Source: Pseudomonadota bacterium (GTDB taxonomy: Bacteria > Myxococcota_A > Polyangia > Polyangiales > Polyangiaceae). From it: 64,000 bases of DNA. A program made the translations under genes and the position numbers. Positions 30,756 through 38,896 of this stretch are shown piece by piece. The notes under the pieces are model-generated. The model saw only the letters and a list, made by a program, of their open reading frames with translations. It was not told the DNA's origin and searched no databases. Numbering within the stretch: position 1 is the first letter of the stretch; the number at the start of each line of letters is the position of its first letter. The stretch is from assembly GCA_023432025.1 (NCBI GenBank), contig JAEYVE010000296.1, forward strand, positions 1 to 64,000, read 5' to 3'.

Positions 30756-31139
30756 ATGCACCCGCAAGACTTGGCCATCGTGAAGGGACTCGTGAGCGTG
30801 GCGTGGGCGGATGGCCGTGTCACCGTCGAGGAGCACGAAGTCATCGACGCGCTGCTCGAGGCCTATCGCGCGACTCCGAGCGAACGTCTGGAAGTGTTGT
30901 CCTTTGCCAAGGAGCCTCGCACGGTGCGGGACGTGCCCATCCACGACCTGAGCTACGACGACCGACGTGTGCTGCTCCAGCACGCGGGGCTCATCAGCTG
31001 GATTGACGGAGAGCACCACGAGAAGGAAGCAGAAGTGCTCGCCGAGCTCGCAGCGGAGCTTCGTATCCCGGGCGGCGAGGCAAAAATGCTCTTGGACGAA
31101 GCCGAGCGGCGCGCCAAGGAGCTCCGCGAGGGCACGTAA
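30756..31139 (+). CDS. TerB-like protein
   Basis: 127 aa from the ATG at 30756 (GGGG upstream); a TTG 12 codons earlier is the alternative. The pattern IVKGLVSVAWADGRVTVEEHEVIDALLEAY, then ISWIDGEHHEKEAEVLAELAAEL, is typical of the TerB-like fold, an all-helical pair of repeats with acidic metal-type loops (ADGRVT.EE and IDGEHH.KE). Relatives occur in tellurite resistance and in unrelated regulatory settings; no ter genes are near, so resistance should not be inferred. It follows the Pro/Glu/Ser gene on the same strand by about 100 bases. Confidence 0.75.
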   Translation: MHPQDLAIVKGLVSVAWADGRVTVEEHEVIDALLEAYRATPSERLEVLSFAKEPRTVRDVPIHDLSYDDRRVLLQHAGLISWIDGEHHEKEAEVLAELAAELRIPGGEAKMLLDEAERRAKELREGT

Positions 31140-31150
31140 CCCGCGTGCGT

Positions 31151-31528
31151 CTAAGGGGGCGGCGGTCTGCGCGAGTGGCGCTCGATTTCCTTGAGTAGGC
31201 CCGTGGGGCTGAACGGTTTGGTGTGATAGGCGGTAGCCCCGGCGCGCTGCGCCCGGCTCCGTGAAGCGTCGTCGTCGAGCGCGCTGATGATGATGACGGG
31301 CACCGTGCGTGTCGCCGGAAGTTTGCGCACGCGCCGGCAAACCTCGAAGCCGTCGTACTCACCCGGCAAGGTGAGATCGAGCAAGAGCACGTCCGGACGA
31401 TCCGCGGCGGCCACGTCGAGAGCGCGTGCGCCCGAAGCCACGCCGGTGACGCGGTAGCCGCGGGCGCGCACCAGCACCTCGATCATGCGTCGAATTTCGT
31501 CTTGGTCTTCACACACCAGGATGTGCAT
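31151..31528 (-). CDS. single-domain response regulator (CheY-like)
   Basis: 125 aa comprising only a receiver: ILVCEDQDE acidic pocket, phosphoacceptor LLLDLTLPGEYDG, IIISA and KPFSPTG. No output domain. It must act by protein contact or as a phosphate relay. Its stop is 11 bases from that of the convergent TerB-like gene. No kinase gene is adjacent. Confidence 0.88.
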   Translation of the reverse strand: MHILVCEDQDEIRRMIEVLVRARGYRVTGVASGARALDVAAADRPDVLLLDLTLPGEYDGFEVCRRVRKLPATRTVPVIIISALDDDASRSRAQRAGATAYHTKPFSPTGLLKEIERHSRRPPPP

Positions 31529-31663
31529 CGCGGTCTCTTTCGTCGGTCGCGCGGACGCAAGATGGGTCTTGGGTCACCTCGTCCGCATCATGCCGTAGAG
31601 CCCCGCATGGGTCGACAACGTGGAGAGCGCAGGTTACGAAATCAATCGGAGGGAAGGGGGACA

Positions 31664-32509
31664 GTGACGACGCGGAAGAATTTGCCGTCGGCTGCTGAAC
31701 GACGACACCACAGAAGCGGTGTGAGGAATGCGTTCTTCGCGTCGCTCTTGCTCGGCGGGCTGGCGCAGGCGCAAACGCCTTCCTCGCGCATCGAGCCCAC
31801 GTTGCGCCGCGTCCCCCACGCGGGGCCGATTCAGAACCCGGAAGTGACGCGCTCCGTGCGGCGCCCCAAACGCATGGACCGACCGAGCTTGCCCGCCACC
31901 GAAGAGAGCGTGGTGCCGGAAGTCAGCGGGATCGGGCCAGAGGCCATGGCGGCGCTAGCCGTCTTGAGTGACGTGGAGCAGCGCAGCCTGCTGGCGGGCC
32001 AAACCGTCGTTCGGCCGGTCGAGTTCGAGCACGAAGGCGCGACGTACATGGGGGGCATTTCCTACGGCGTGGTCGAAGGCCGTCCGCTGGAGGTGCTGGC
32101 AGCCCTGCGGGAGCCCGGCGCGCTGCGGGACGCGCTGCCGAACACGCTGGAGGCGCGGGTGCTGAGCGACAAGGAGGGCGTCACGCGCGTTGCTCTCACG
32201 CAAGGCTCGCCCCCGTTCGTGGGGCGCTACGTCGTTTCTTTGCGATGGGAGCCCGGAAAGGGGCGAGCCCGCTTCTGGCTCGATCCGTCGCGTCCGCACG
32301 ATCTCAAGGACATTTGGGGCTTCGTGCGCGTCACCGAGCTTCGCCCGGGGCAAACCCTGGTGACCTGGGCCGTCGCCTTCGATCTCGGCCAGGGCATGAT
32401 GGGGCAGTTTTTCGAGAAGCCCGTCCAAAAGGTCGCGCTGCGGGCCCCCGACACCATCCGGCGCTACGTGGAAAACACGCTGGACCAGCGCTTGAACGCG
32501 TCCCGCTGA
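31664..32509 (+). CDS. exported SRPBCC/START-like protein
   Basis: 281 aa from a GTG at 31664, chosen because GGAGGGAAGGGGG stands directly upstream. The N-terminus is basic, then hydrophobic, and ends LLLGGLAQAQ, so a Sec signal peptide with a long n-region is likely. A later GTG at 31721 would give a shorter signal. The C-terminal ~150 residues follow the pattern of polyketide-cyclase/START-like domains (GISYGVVEGRPLEVLAALRE ... FWLDPSRPHDLKDIWGFVRV ... TWAVAFDLGQGMMGQFFEK). A hydrophobic ligand is plausible but not shown. It precedes the ABC-2 permease gene by about 45 bases. Confidence 0.72.
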   Translation: MTTRKNLPSAAERRHHRSGVRNAFFASLLLGGLAQAQTPSSRIEPTLRRVPHAGPIQNPEVTRSVRRPKRMDRPSLPATEESVVPEVSGIGPEAMAALAVLSDVEQRSLLAGQTVVRPVEFEHEGATYMGGISYGVVEGRPLEVLAALREPGALRDALPNTLEARVLSDKEGVTRVALTQGSPPFVGRYVVSLRWEPGKGRARFWLDPSRPHDLKDIWGFVRVTELRPGQTLVTWAVAFDLGQGMMGQFFEKPVQKVALRAPDTIRRYVENTLDQRLNASR

Positions 32510-32554
32510 GGACGCCTTTTCAGCCTCTCGAAGGGTCGGTATGACGGGCGGCGC

Positions 32555-33487
32555 ATGCTGCTCCGGGTATTGGTCATTGCTCTGAACACCTACCGCGAGG
32601 CGGTGCGGGCGCGGCTGCTCCACGGCCTCTTCGGGCTCGCGGTGGCTACCGGAGGTTACGCTTTGGTGGTGGGGGCCTACGCGCTTTCGGACAGGCTCCG
32701 CGTGATTTCGGATCTCGGCGCAGCTTCTGCCTCCATCTACGCGATCCTCGTGGCCATCGTGCTGGGCGCGACGTCGCTCTACCGCGAGCTCGAGCTCAAG
32801 ACGATTTTCCCCATTTTGGCGCGACCGCTCCATCGCGCGGAGTACCTCGTCGGCAAGTATCTGGGCACGTTGCTGACGTTGTTGGTCTTCCTGGCGGCGT
32901 ACGCGGGTTTGCTGCTCTTTGCGCTCGGGGGCAGCTCCGATCGTTCTCTCTTGAGCAGCGTCGCTTTGCCGCTCGGTGTGTGTGGTGCGGCGCTGGTGGT
33001 GGGGCTCAAGTGGGCGCGCCTGCGCACCTGGCTTCCCATCCCCGTGGCGCTCGTGCTGCTCGTTTGGGGCGCGTTGTTCGCCTCCGGCGCGCCGGACGAC
33101 CGCCGCGTGCTCTTGGGTTCCGGACTGCTCACCGTGCTCGAGGTGTGTGTGGTTCTGGCAATCGCCACCGTGTTCACCTCATTTTCTTCGCCGTTTCTCA
33201 CCGCCGTGTTCACGATTGGCGTGGTCTTGGTGGGCCGCTCTGCGGACACGTTGGCTCGCCTGCCAGCACGCGTTTTCGGTGAAACGCTCAAGCGCATCGG
33301 TGAGGTACTGAGCGGCCTGGTCCCCAACTTGATGACGTACGTTCCTCCCCGCCCGCTCCTCACGGGCGAGGCCGTGGGAGTGAGCTACTGGCCGTACGCT
33401 GGCTGGGCAGCGGCGCACGCCGTCGCCTGGGCGGTGGGGCTGCTTGCGCTGGCCGCGCTCATTTTCCGCCGCCGCGACTTCTTGTGA
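32555..33487 (+). CDS. ABC-2 type transporter permease
   Basis: 310 aa with about seven hydrophobic segments. The N-terminal RVLVIALNTYREAVRARLLHG amphipathic entry and the cytoplasmic loop LYRELELKTIFPILARPLHR are typical of ABC-2 permeases, as is the terminal FRRRDFL. No ATP-binding subunit lies near, which is unusual, so the ATPase must be encoded elsewhere. Substrate unknown. The next gene starts about 80 bases downstream on the same strand. Confidence 0.82.
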   Translation: MLLRVLVIALNTYREAVRARLLHGLFGLAVATGGYALVVGAYALSDRLRVISDLGAASASIYAILVAIVLGATSLYRELELKTIFPILARPLHRAEYLVGKYLGTLLTLLVFLAAYAGLLLFALGGSSDRSLLSSVALPLGVCGAALVVGLKWARLRTWLPIPVALVLLVWGALFASGAPDDRRVLLGSGLLTVLEVCVVLAIATVFTSFSSPFLTAVFTIGVVLVGRSADTLARLPARVFGETLKRIGEVLSGLVPNLMTYVPPRPLLTGEAVGVSYWPYAGWAAAHAVAWAVGLLALAALIFRRRDFL

Positions 33488-33569
33488 TGAGGGACGCGCG
33501 GGATCCGTCGAACGTGAGGCAAGGCGCGCCGCGGGCGGCGCGCCTTGCCGTGCAGTGGGGCGCCTCGCC

Positions 33570-34229
33570 GTGACCGGCACTTGGCTTCGTCGCGTCGCGC
33601 TGACGCTCGTCGTGCTCATCGGGCTCGTGGCGGTACTGACCGCCCGCGTCATCACTCGGGGCAGCGCTTCGCTCGAGCTGAGCGACGCTGCCTTCGACCG
33701 GGGAGATCTGGAAACCGCGACGCTCGAGGCACGCACGGCCGCGTTGGCGTACGTTCCAGGAGCGCCACACGTGGCGGCTGCCTACGAGCGTATGGCGGCC
33801 ATCGCGCGGGGTTCCGAGGCCGAGGGTCGCTACGCGGTGGCGCGTACGGCCTGGAGCTCCGTCGAGCGCGCAGCGCTCGAAACGGCGCATTGGTTCGACC
33901 CCCGCACCACCGAGCTCGAGGAGGCGCGGCTCGGGCTCGCGCGACTCGATCGCGTGGAGCGAGCACGGACGGGCGAGGGCGTGGACACTTCCGCCCCCCC
34001 ACACGCGGCTCTAGCCGAGCGTAAAGCGCTCGGTCGAACCAGCGCCGAGCGCGGTGTGCAGCTGACGATTTTGGTGCTCGCCTTCGTGCTGCTCTTGGCT
34101 GGCTTTGCTGGTGCCGGGTTGTGGGGCATCACCGTCGAGGGACGAACGAATCGGCGCGCGCTCGTGGTGGGGCTCGGGCTCGTGCTCGGGGGCGCCGCTT
34201 GTTGGGTGCTGGCGTTGGTTTGGGGCTAA
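33570..34229 (+). CDS. membrane protein with TPR-like middle region
   Basis: 219 aa from a GTG at 33570 (GTGGGG upstream). One membrane segment at about residues 6-24, a helical central part with a TPR-like pattern (LSDAAFDRGDLETATLEARTAALAY), and two membrane segments at the C-terminus. Family not recognised. It sits between the ABC-2 permease and xerC and ends 10 bases before the xerC start, so co-transcription is likely. Confidence 0.7.
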   Translation: MTGTWLRRVALTLVVLIGLVAVLTARVITRGSASLELSDAAFDRGDLETATLEARTAALAYVPGAPHVAAAYERMAAIARGSEAEGRYAVARTAWSSVERAALETAHWFDPRTTELEEARLGLARLDRVERARTGEGVDTSAPPHAALAERKALGRTSAERGVQLTILVLAFVLLLAGFAGAGLWGITVEGRTNRRALVVGLGLVLGGAACWVLALVWG

Positions 34230-34239
34230 CCTTGCGTTC

Positions 34240-35298
34240 ATGGCGAGGACGGAGGACCGCGGGACGAGCGCTGGCGGCGGTACGGGCGCCGTCACCCTGC
34301 GCGAGCACGTGGAGCGCTTTGCTCTGCACCTCACGCACGAGCGGCGCGCGTCGCCGCACAGCGTCGCGGCCTACGGGCGAGATCTCGCGGAGCTCGAACG
34401 TCACCTGAGCGAGCGCTTTGGCCGAGCCGCGTTGGTTGGAGACGTCGACAAGCTTTCCCTACGCACCTGGCTCGCCGAGCTCGCAGAATCCTCTTCGCCG
34501 CCCACGCTCGCTCGCAAGCTCTCGGCGGTGCGTTCGCTCTTTCGCTACCTCGAGCGCCGCAGCGTGGTCGACCGAAACCCGGCGGCGCTCATGAAGGCGC
34601 CCAAGGTCCGCCGGAAAATGCCCGTGTTCCTCACGGCGGAGGCCGCTGAGCGTGTGGTGCTTTCCCCGCTCGAAGGAGCCCAGGAGAGCGAGCCCGAGGG
34701 AGTGCGCCTCCGCGACTCCGCGCTACTCGAGCTCCTCTACGGCTCGGGGCTGCGCGTCAGCGAGCTTTCGGGGCTCGACCTTTCGCAGCTGCGCCTCGCA
34801 GAAGCCAAGGTGCGTGTTCGGGGTAAGGGCAACAAGGAGCGCGTCGTTCCGCTCGGAGCGCCGGCGCGCCAGGCGCTCGAGCGGTACCTGGCGGCTCGCG
34901 GGACGCTCGCGCACCCGCGCACCGGCGCGCTGGACGAGAGCGCCGTCTTCGTCAGCACCCGCGGCGCGCGGCTCGGGGTTCGTCGCGTGCAGGAGCTGGT
35001 GCATCGATACGGCGTGCTCGGAGCTGGTCGAGGTGATTTGCACCCGCACGCGTTGCGCCACTCGTGCGCGACGCACATGCTCGAAGGCGGCGCAGACCTC
35101 CGGGCCATTCAAGATTTGCTCGGCCACTCGAGCGTCGCCACGACCCAGCGTTACACCCATCTGTCGCTTCACCGCCTCATGGAAGTCTACGATCGCGCGC
35201 ACCCGCTCTCGCGGGGCGACGGACAGCGCCCTGAGGTCGTTGGCGCCGGAGGCGTCGCGTCGCCCAGTGAGCCCGTTCCTTCACGTCGCGCGCTCTAG
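34240..35298 (+). CDS. xerC: tyrosine recombinase XerC/XerD type
   Basis: 352 aa from the ATG at 34240. The N-terminal SAM-like DNA-binding domain (LREHVERFALHLTHERRASP, HSVAAYGRDLAEL) and the catalytic domain are both complete. Active-site residues are visible: R in YGSGLRVSELSGLDLSQLRL, K in VRGKGNKERVVPLG, HxxR in HPHALRHSCATHMLEGG, and the nucleophile Y in LGHSSVATTQRYTHLSLHRL. Chromosome dimer resolution at dif is the likely role. It is not next to integrase-type attachment features, so it is a housekeeping recombinase rather than a phage one. XerC and XerD cannot be told apart safely here. Confidence 0.9.
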   Translation: MARTEDRGTSAGGGTGAVTLREHVERFALHLTHERRASPHSVAAYGRDLAELERHLSERFGRAALVGDVDKLSLRTWLAELAESSSPPTLARKLSAVRSLFRYLERRSVVDRNPAALMKAPKVRRKMPVFLTAEAAERVVLSPLEGAQESEPEGVRLRDSALLELLYGSGLRVSELSGLDLSQLRLAEAKVRVRGKGNKERVVPLGAPARQALERYLAARGTLAHPRTGALDESAVFVSTRGARLGVRRVQELVHRYGVLGAGRGDLHPHALRHSCATHMLEGGADLRAIQDLLGHSSVATTQRYTHLSLHRLMEVYDRAHPLSRGDGQRPEVVGAGGVASPSEPVPSRRAL

Positions 35299-35376
35299 CC
35301 GGGCTTTTTCCGGGCTCCGGCGTCGTGGCGCTTCGGGAGGGCGGCGGCCAGCGCGCGTGTTACAAGCGTGAGGCCC

Positions 35377-37605
35377 ATGTCGGACGTCTTGTTGACCGAG
35401 CCCCTGCCGCCACCTCCCCGTGTCCCCGGTTCGCCTCCGGCAGCTTCGCTGCTTCGGTTGGTGTTGGCGTCCTTGTTTGGCGCTGCCGTCGGCAGCGCCG
35501 TCGCGGCTCTCCTCGAAGCTCGGGCCACGTTGGGCGGAGCGTCGTTCGGCAGCGCCTTCTTCGCCGCTTGGGGGCTCCTGTGGCCGGTGTCCTTGCTCTT
35601 GGGCGTCGTGGCTGCTGGCGCCGCCTTCTTGATCCATCCTCGCGGTCCGCGCGTTACGTGGCGCGCCATCCGAGCGAGCAACTCGGCGCGGTGGTTCGTG
35701 CTCTTCGCGGGGCCAGCGACGCTTCTGGCATTGTATCTGCTGGCGCGGGCAGCGCTGGCGGTTTTGGCCGCGGGTCTCGCGCCAGAAGCTGCTTCGGTGG
35801 GCCTTGCCGGCGCGGCGCTTGCGCTCGCACTCGGGGTAACGGTGCTCGCAGATCTCGCGGTGAGTGCGCTCGCCGCGCGTCGCGAGGCGCCCAAGCTCGT
35901 GGTGTCGCTCGTCGTTTCACTCGCGGCGTTCGCGCTTGGGCTCGCTTGGCTCGTCGTCGCGGGGGAAACCGGCGGTGGCGGCCGTCCGTGGGATATTTTC
36001 GGCGTGCTTCGGCGGCAAGAGTTGAACCTGCGTCCGCTCGGAACGCTGTTCGTCGTGTTCGCTGGCGCGTACGTCGCGTCCGTCCTCGCACTGAGGGCGC
36101 CCCTCGCGCTGCTCGTGGTGGGGGTGTTCGTTCCGGCGCTGGGCTTGATTGGCGCACGCGCCATGCCCGCGCCCGCGGCTGTCGCGTGGGGGCGCGCGCC
36201 GGGGTTGGTTTCACGCCTTCTCCCGGCGGCCCAGCGCCTGACGGACCGTGACGGCGACGGCTACTCCTCGGCGTTTGGTGGCGGAGACTGCAACGACGAC
36301 AATCCCGACATCTCTCCGGCCGCCAACGATATCCCGGGCAACGGAATCGACGAAGACTGCAGCGGACGCGACGCGGAGCGCGTGACGCTGGCGCCGCAGG
36401 CGCCAGCCGCTCCGCCGGACGCGGCGGAGTGGATGCGGGAGCGCCTCCCGAAGAACGCGAACGTGCTGCTTCTCAGCGTCGACACGTTGCGCTGGGATTT
36501 GGGCTACGCGGGTAACCCGCGTCCCGTATCCCCCAACGTCGACGCGCTCGCGAAGAAGTCCACCATCTTCGAGCGCGCCTACTCGCTCGCGTCGTACACG
36601 TCCAAGAGCCTCGGTCCCGCGCTCATCGGCAAGTACCCGAGCGAGACCAAGCGCACTTTCTCTCATTTCGACTTCTTCTCGAAGGAGGAGAGCTTCCTCC
36701 AAGAGCGCCTCCAGCAGCTCGGCCTGCGCACGGTGAGCGTTCAAGGCTATTGGTACTTCACCAAGGCAGGCTACGGCTTCGAGCGCGGGTTCGACGTCAT
36801 CGACGCCACCGCGCAGCCCAAAACCTGGATCGTCGAGGGAGACACCACCGTCAACAGCGACAAGTTGGCGGACGCCGCTATCAAACATCTCACCGATCCG
36901 TCGCTCGAGAATCAGCAGTTCTACTTTTGGGTGCACTTCGTGGACCCGCACGCGGACTACGTGCCGCACGCCCAGTTCGACTTCGGCAAAGGTGGGCGCG
37001 CGCGCTACGACGGCGAGGTCGCGTTCGTGGACTTCCAGATCGGGCGCATCCTGACGACTCTCGCGGAGCGCCCCTTCGCGGAGCGCACCATCATCATTTT
37101 CACGAGCGACCACGGCGAAGCCTTCAACGAGCATGGCATGTGGCGGCACGGCTTCGAGGTGTGGGACGAGCTCGTGCGCGTGCCGCTCGTCATTCACGTG
37201 CCGGGCGCGGAGCCGCGTCGTGTGTCGGCGCGGCGGAGCAGCATCGACTTGGTGCCGACGGTGATGGAGGCGGTGGGCCATCCCCTCCCGCCGAGCGACG
37301 ACGGACCGCGCGGCGTGTCGCTTTTGCCGGACGTGCTCGGGCCGCCTGGGTACGAGCCCAGGGAGCGCATCGTGCTCGTGGACATGCCCAAAGGCCCCTA
37401 CAACGAGGAGCGCGTCGCGTTCATCGAAGACGGCCTCAAGCTCATCACGAGTGAGGGGCGCATCTTGGGCCTCTACGACTTGAACGCCGATCCCGGGGAA
37501 AAAAAGGATCTGAGCTCGGACAAGGAGCTCCTCGAGCGCACGCTGGACCGCTTCAAGGCGTTCCAAAATACCCTGAAAAAGCAAAAGCCCACGCCGCGCC
37601 CCTGA
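35377..37605 (+). CDS. membrane sulfatase/phosphatase-fold protein with MopE-type metal motif
   Basis: 742 aa (ATG at 35377; a GTG three codons earlier also fits). About seven membrane segments occupy residues 20-285. Residues about 288-330 match the MopE-type Ca/Cu-binding motif (DRDGDGYSSAFGGGDCNDDN ... NGIDEDCSG). From about residue 360 an alkaline-phosphatase superfamily domain follows: LLLSVDTLRWD, nucleophile region ASYTSKSLGPALIG, TSDHGEAFNEHG and a terminal DLNADPGEKKDL. The sulfatase C-x-P-x-R site is absent; a Thr or Ser stands there. A hydrolase or phospho-group transferase acting outside the inner membrane is more likely than a formylglycine sulfatase. Confidence 0.85.
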   Translation: MSDVLLTEPLPPPPRVPGSPPAASLLRLVLASLFGAAVGSAVAALLEARATLGGASFGSAFFAAWGLLWPVSLLLGVVAAGAAFLIHPRGPRVTWRAIRASNSARWFVLFAGPATLLALYLLARAALAVLAAGLAPEAASVGLAGAALALALGVTVLADLAVSALAARREAPKLVVSLVVSLAAFALGLAWLVVAGETGGGGRPWDIFGVLRRQELNLRPLGTLFVVFAGAYVASVLALRAPLALLVVGVFVPALGLIGARAMPAPAAVAWGRAPGLVSRLLPAAQRLTDRDGDGYSSAFGGGDCNDDNPDISPAANDIPGNGIDEDCSGRDAERVTLAPQAPAAPPDAAEWMRERLPKNANVLLLSVDTLRWDLGYAGNPRPVSPNVDALAKKSTIFERAYSLASYTSKSLGPALIGKYPSETKRTFSHFDFFSKEESFLQERLQQLGLRTVSVQGYWYFTKAGYGFERGFDVIDATAQPKTWIVEGDTTVNSDKLADAAIKHLTDPSLENQQFYFWVHFVDPHADYVPHAQFDFGKGGRARYDGEVAFVDFQIGRILTTLAERPFAERTIIIFTSDHGEAFNEHGMWRHGFEVWDELVRVPLVIHVPGAEPRRVSARRSSIDLVPTVMEAVGHPLPPSDDGPRGVSLLPDVLGPPGYEPRERIVLVDMPKGPYNEERVAFIEDGLKLITSEGRILGLYDLNADPGEKKDLSSDKELLERTLDRFKAFQNTLKKQKPTPRP

Positions 37606-37685
37606 ACGCAGAACGAGCCTCGCTCGAAGCGCGGTGACTCACGACGCCCTTCGGACGCCCTTCGGCATCACGCGAGCAGACGCCG

Positions 37686-37775
37686 CGGGGGAAGCGTCGA
37701 ACGTCACCGCGCGGTGCTCCCGCACTCCGGCGGGGGAAGCGTCGAACGTCACCGCGCGGTGCTCCCGCACTCCGG
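37686..37775. repeat. two perfect 45-bp tandem repeats with the dispersed core, copies 5 and 6
   Basis: Units 37686-37730 and 37731-37775 are identical. Each starts CGGGGGAAGCGTCGAACGTC and ends GCGGTGCTCCCGCACTCCGG, containing the core CGGTGCTCCCGCA found at four other places. Just upstream ACGCCCTTCGG is also doubled (about 37647-37668). The block fills the 252-base space between two convergent genes. Minus-strand frames through it give a doubled 15-residue peptide but lack gene features. Confidence 0.85.
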
Positions 37776-37857
37776 AGAAGCACTCCGTTCTCGACATCGC
37801 GTGGCGAAGGCGCACGCGCGCCTTCACGACGCTGAACACGAGAACGGCGCTGCGCCT

Positions 37858-38346
37858 TCAGCTCGGCTCTTGGTCGTGCTCGAGCTCGACCAAGAGCGCG
37901 CCAGCTTCGACGGCCTGTCCGGAGGTGACGTGGAGGCGCTTGATACGCGCGGAGCTCGCCACCACGAGCTCGTTCTGCATTTTCATGGCTTCAATCACGA
38001 CAACGCACTGTCCACGCTCCACGAGCGCTCCCTCAGCTACGCGCACGTCCACGATTTTTCCGGGCATGGGCGCGCGCAGCTCCGGCCGCTGGGCGGCGGC
38101 GGACGAGCTCGCCTGGCGCGGGTTTTCGCGCGAAACGACGTATGGCAGTGACGCATGGCCGAGGTCGACCACGCCGCGCGCGGCATCCGTTCGACACGGC
38201 ACCGTGTAGCCGTCGACCACGACGGTGTCGCCGTGAACGTGAGCGGTGAGCTCGGCACCCGAGTGACGGATGCGATACTCGCCGGCGCCCAGATCTCGAA
38301 CGTCGACCTCGGTCGTTTCGTCGCCGAGAGACACGAAGTACCTCAC
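37858..38346 (-). CDS. biotin carboxyl carrier domain protein
   Basis: 162 aa. The C-terminal ~75 residues are a biotinyl domain with PMPGKIVDVRVAEGALVERG and the biotin site EAMKMQN. The N-terminal half is beta-rich and similar to the part that precedes the carrier domain in acyl-CoA carboxylase alpha chains. It would carry carboxybiotin between carboxylase and carboxyltransferase. No carboxylase, transferase or biotin ligase gene is adjacent, so it is an orphan in this window. Confidence 0.88.
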   Translation of the reverse strand: MRYFVSLGDETTEVDVRDLGAGEYRIRHSGAELTAHVHGDTVVVDGYTVPCRTDAARGVVDLGHASLPYVVSRENPRQASSSAAAQRPELRAPMPGKIVDVRVAEGALVERGQCVVVIEAMKMQNELVVASSARIKRLHVTSGQAVEAGALLVELEHDQEPS

Positions 38347-38437
38347 GCGCGCTCCTGGGCGTGGCTCTCACTCGTCATGGGCGCAAGATAGCAGCTTCGC
38401 GCTGTCTGCGGCGCTCCCTGTGCGCTCTCGAGGCGGC

Positions 38438-38896
38438 TCAGTCGCGGTGCGGCGATGCGGGTTCGGGATGCAGCGGCGGGGGAGGAGGCGGGGGCGCTCC
38501 CTCCTCGCGAGCCGGATAGGCGACGTCCGTCACGCGCTGCGTATCGTAGCCGTACAGCGGCGGCTCCGGGCTCACGGTGGCCACCGCGCAAACCACGGTG
38601 ACACGCCGAGGGGCGTACAGGCCGAGAGTGGCTACCGTGGCAACCCCCGTCAGCAAGTCTCCTTGCTCCTGGAGCTCGGCCCATCCGCTCGAGCAGACGC
38701 GAGAGAGCTCGAGATCGGTGTCCTCGGTGAGCAAGCCGAACAAGTAACCGTGCCGCCAACGAAAGTCGTACTCGGGCGGAGGATCGGCGGGCGGTAGGCC
38801 CGAGCGCACTCGTACGCGGTAACAGCCACCCACCAGCGCGCTCGCGACGACCACCACGAGCACGCAAAGCAAGCGCATCGAGCTCGAGCAGCTCAT
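38438..38896 (-). CDS. Bor-like lipoprotein, second of a tandem pair
   Basis: 152 aa from the ATG at 38896, with GGAGGAAAGG upstream. The signal peptide ends in a lipobox (SALVGGC). The core WRHGYLFGLLTEDTDLELSR, a conserved Cys, and TGVATVATLGLYAPRRVTVVC follow the pattern of lambda Bor lipoprotein, which ends in a similar 'F.TLGIYTP....VYC'. Bor-type proteins are surface lipoproteins linked with serum resistance in enterobacteria; the role here is unknown. A Pro-rich tail extends beyond the family. Its start overlaps the stop of the upstream paralogue. Confidence 0.75.
   Translation of the reverse strand: MSCSSSMRLLCVLVVVVASALVGGCYRVRVRSGLPPADPPPEYDFRWRHGYLFGLLTEDTDLELSRVCSSGWAELQEQGDLLTGVATVATLGLYAPRRVTVVCAVATVSPEPPLYGYDTQRVTDVAYPAREEGAPPPPPPPLHPEPASPHRD

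Noticed and set aside
30756..31139. tellurite-resistance locus
   Set aside because: Only a TerB-like fold is present, with no terC, terD or other ter genes.
34240..35298. integrase of a genomic island
   Set aside because: Length, motifs and context fit a housekeeping Xer recombinase; there is no adjacent tRNA, excisionase or mobile cargo.
37686..37775. CRISPR-like array
   Set aside because: Only two directly abutting identical units with no spacers and no cas genes.
37639..37839. 66-codon minus-strand frame with a doubled 15-residue peptide
   Set aside because: The repetition comes from the 45-bp tandem repeat; there is no ribosome binding site and the DNA behaves as an intergenic repeat.
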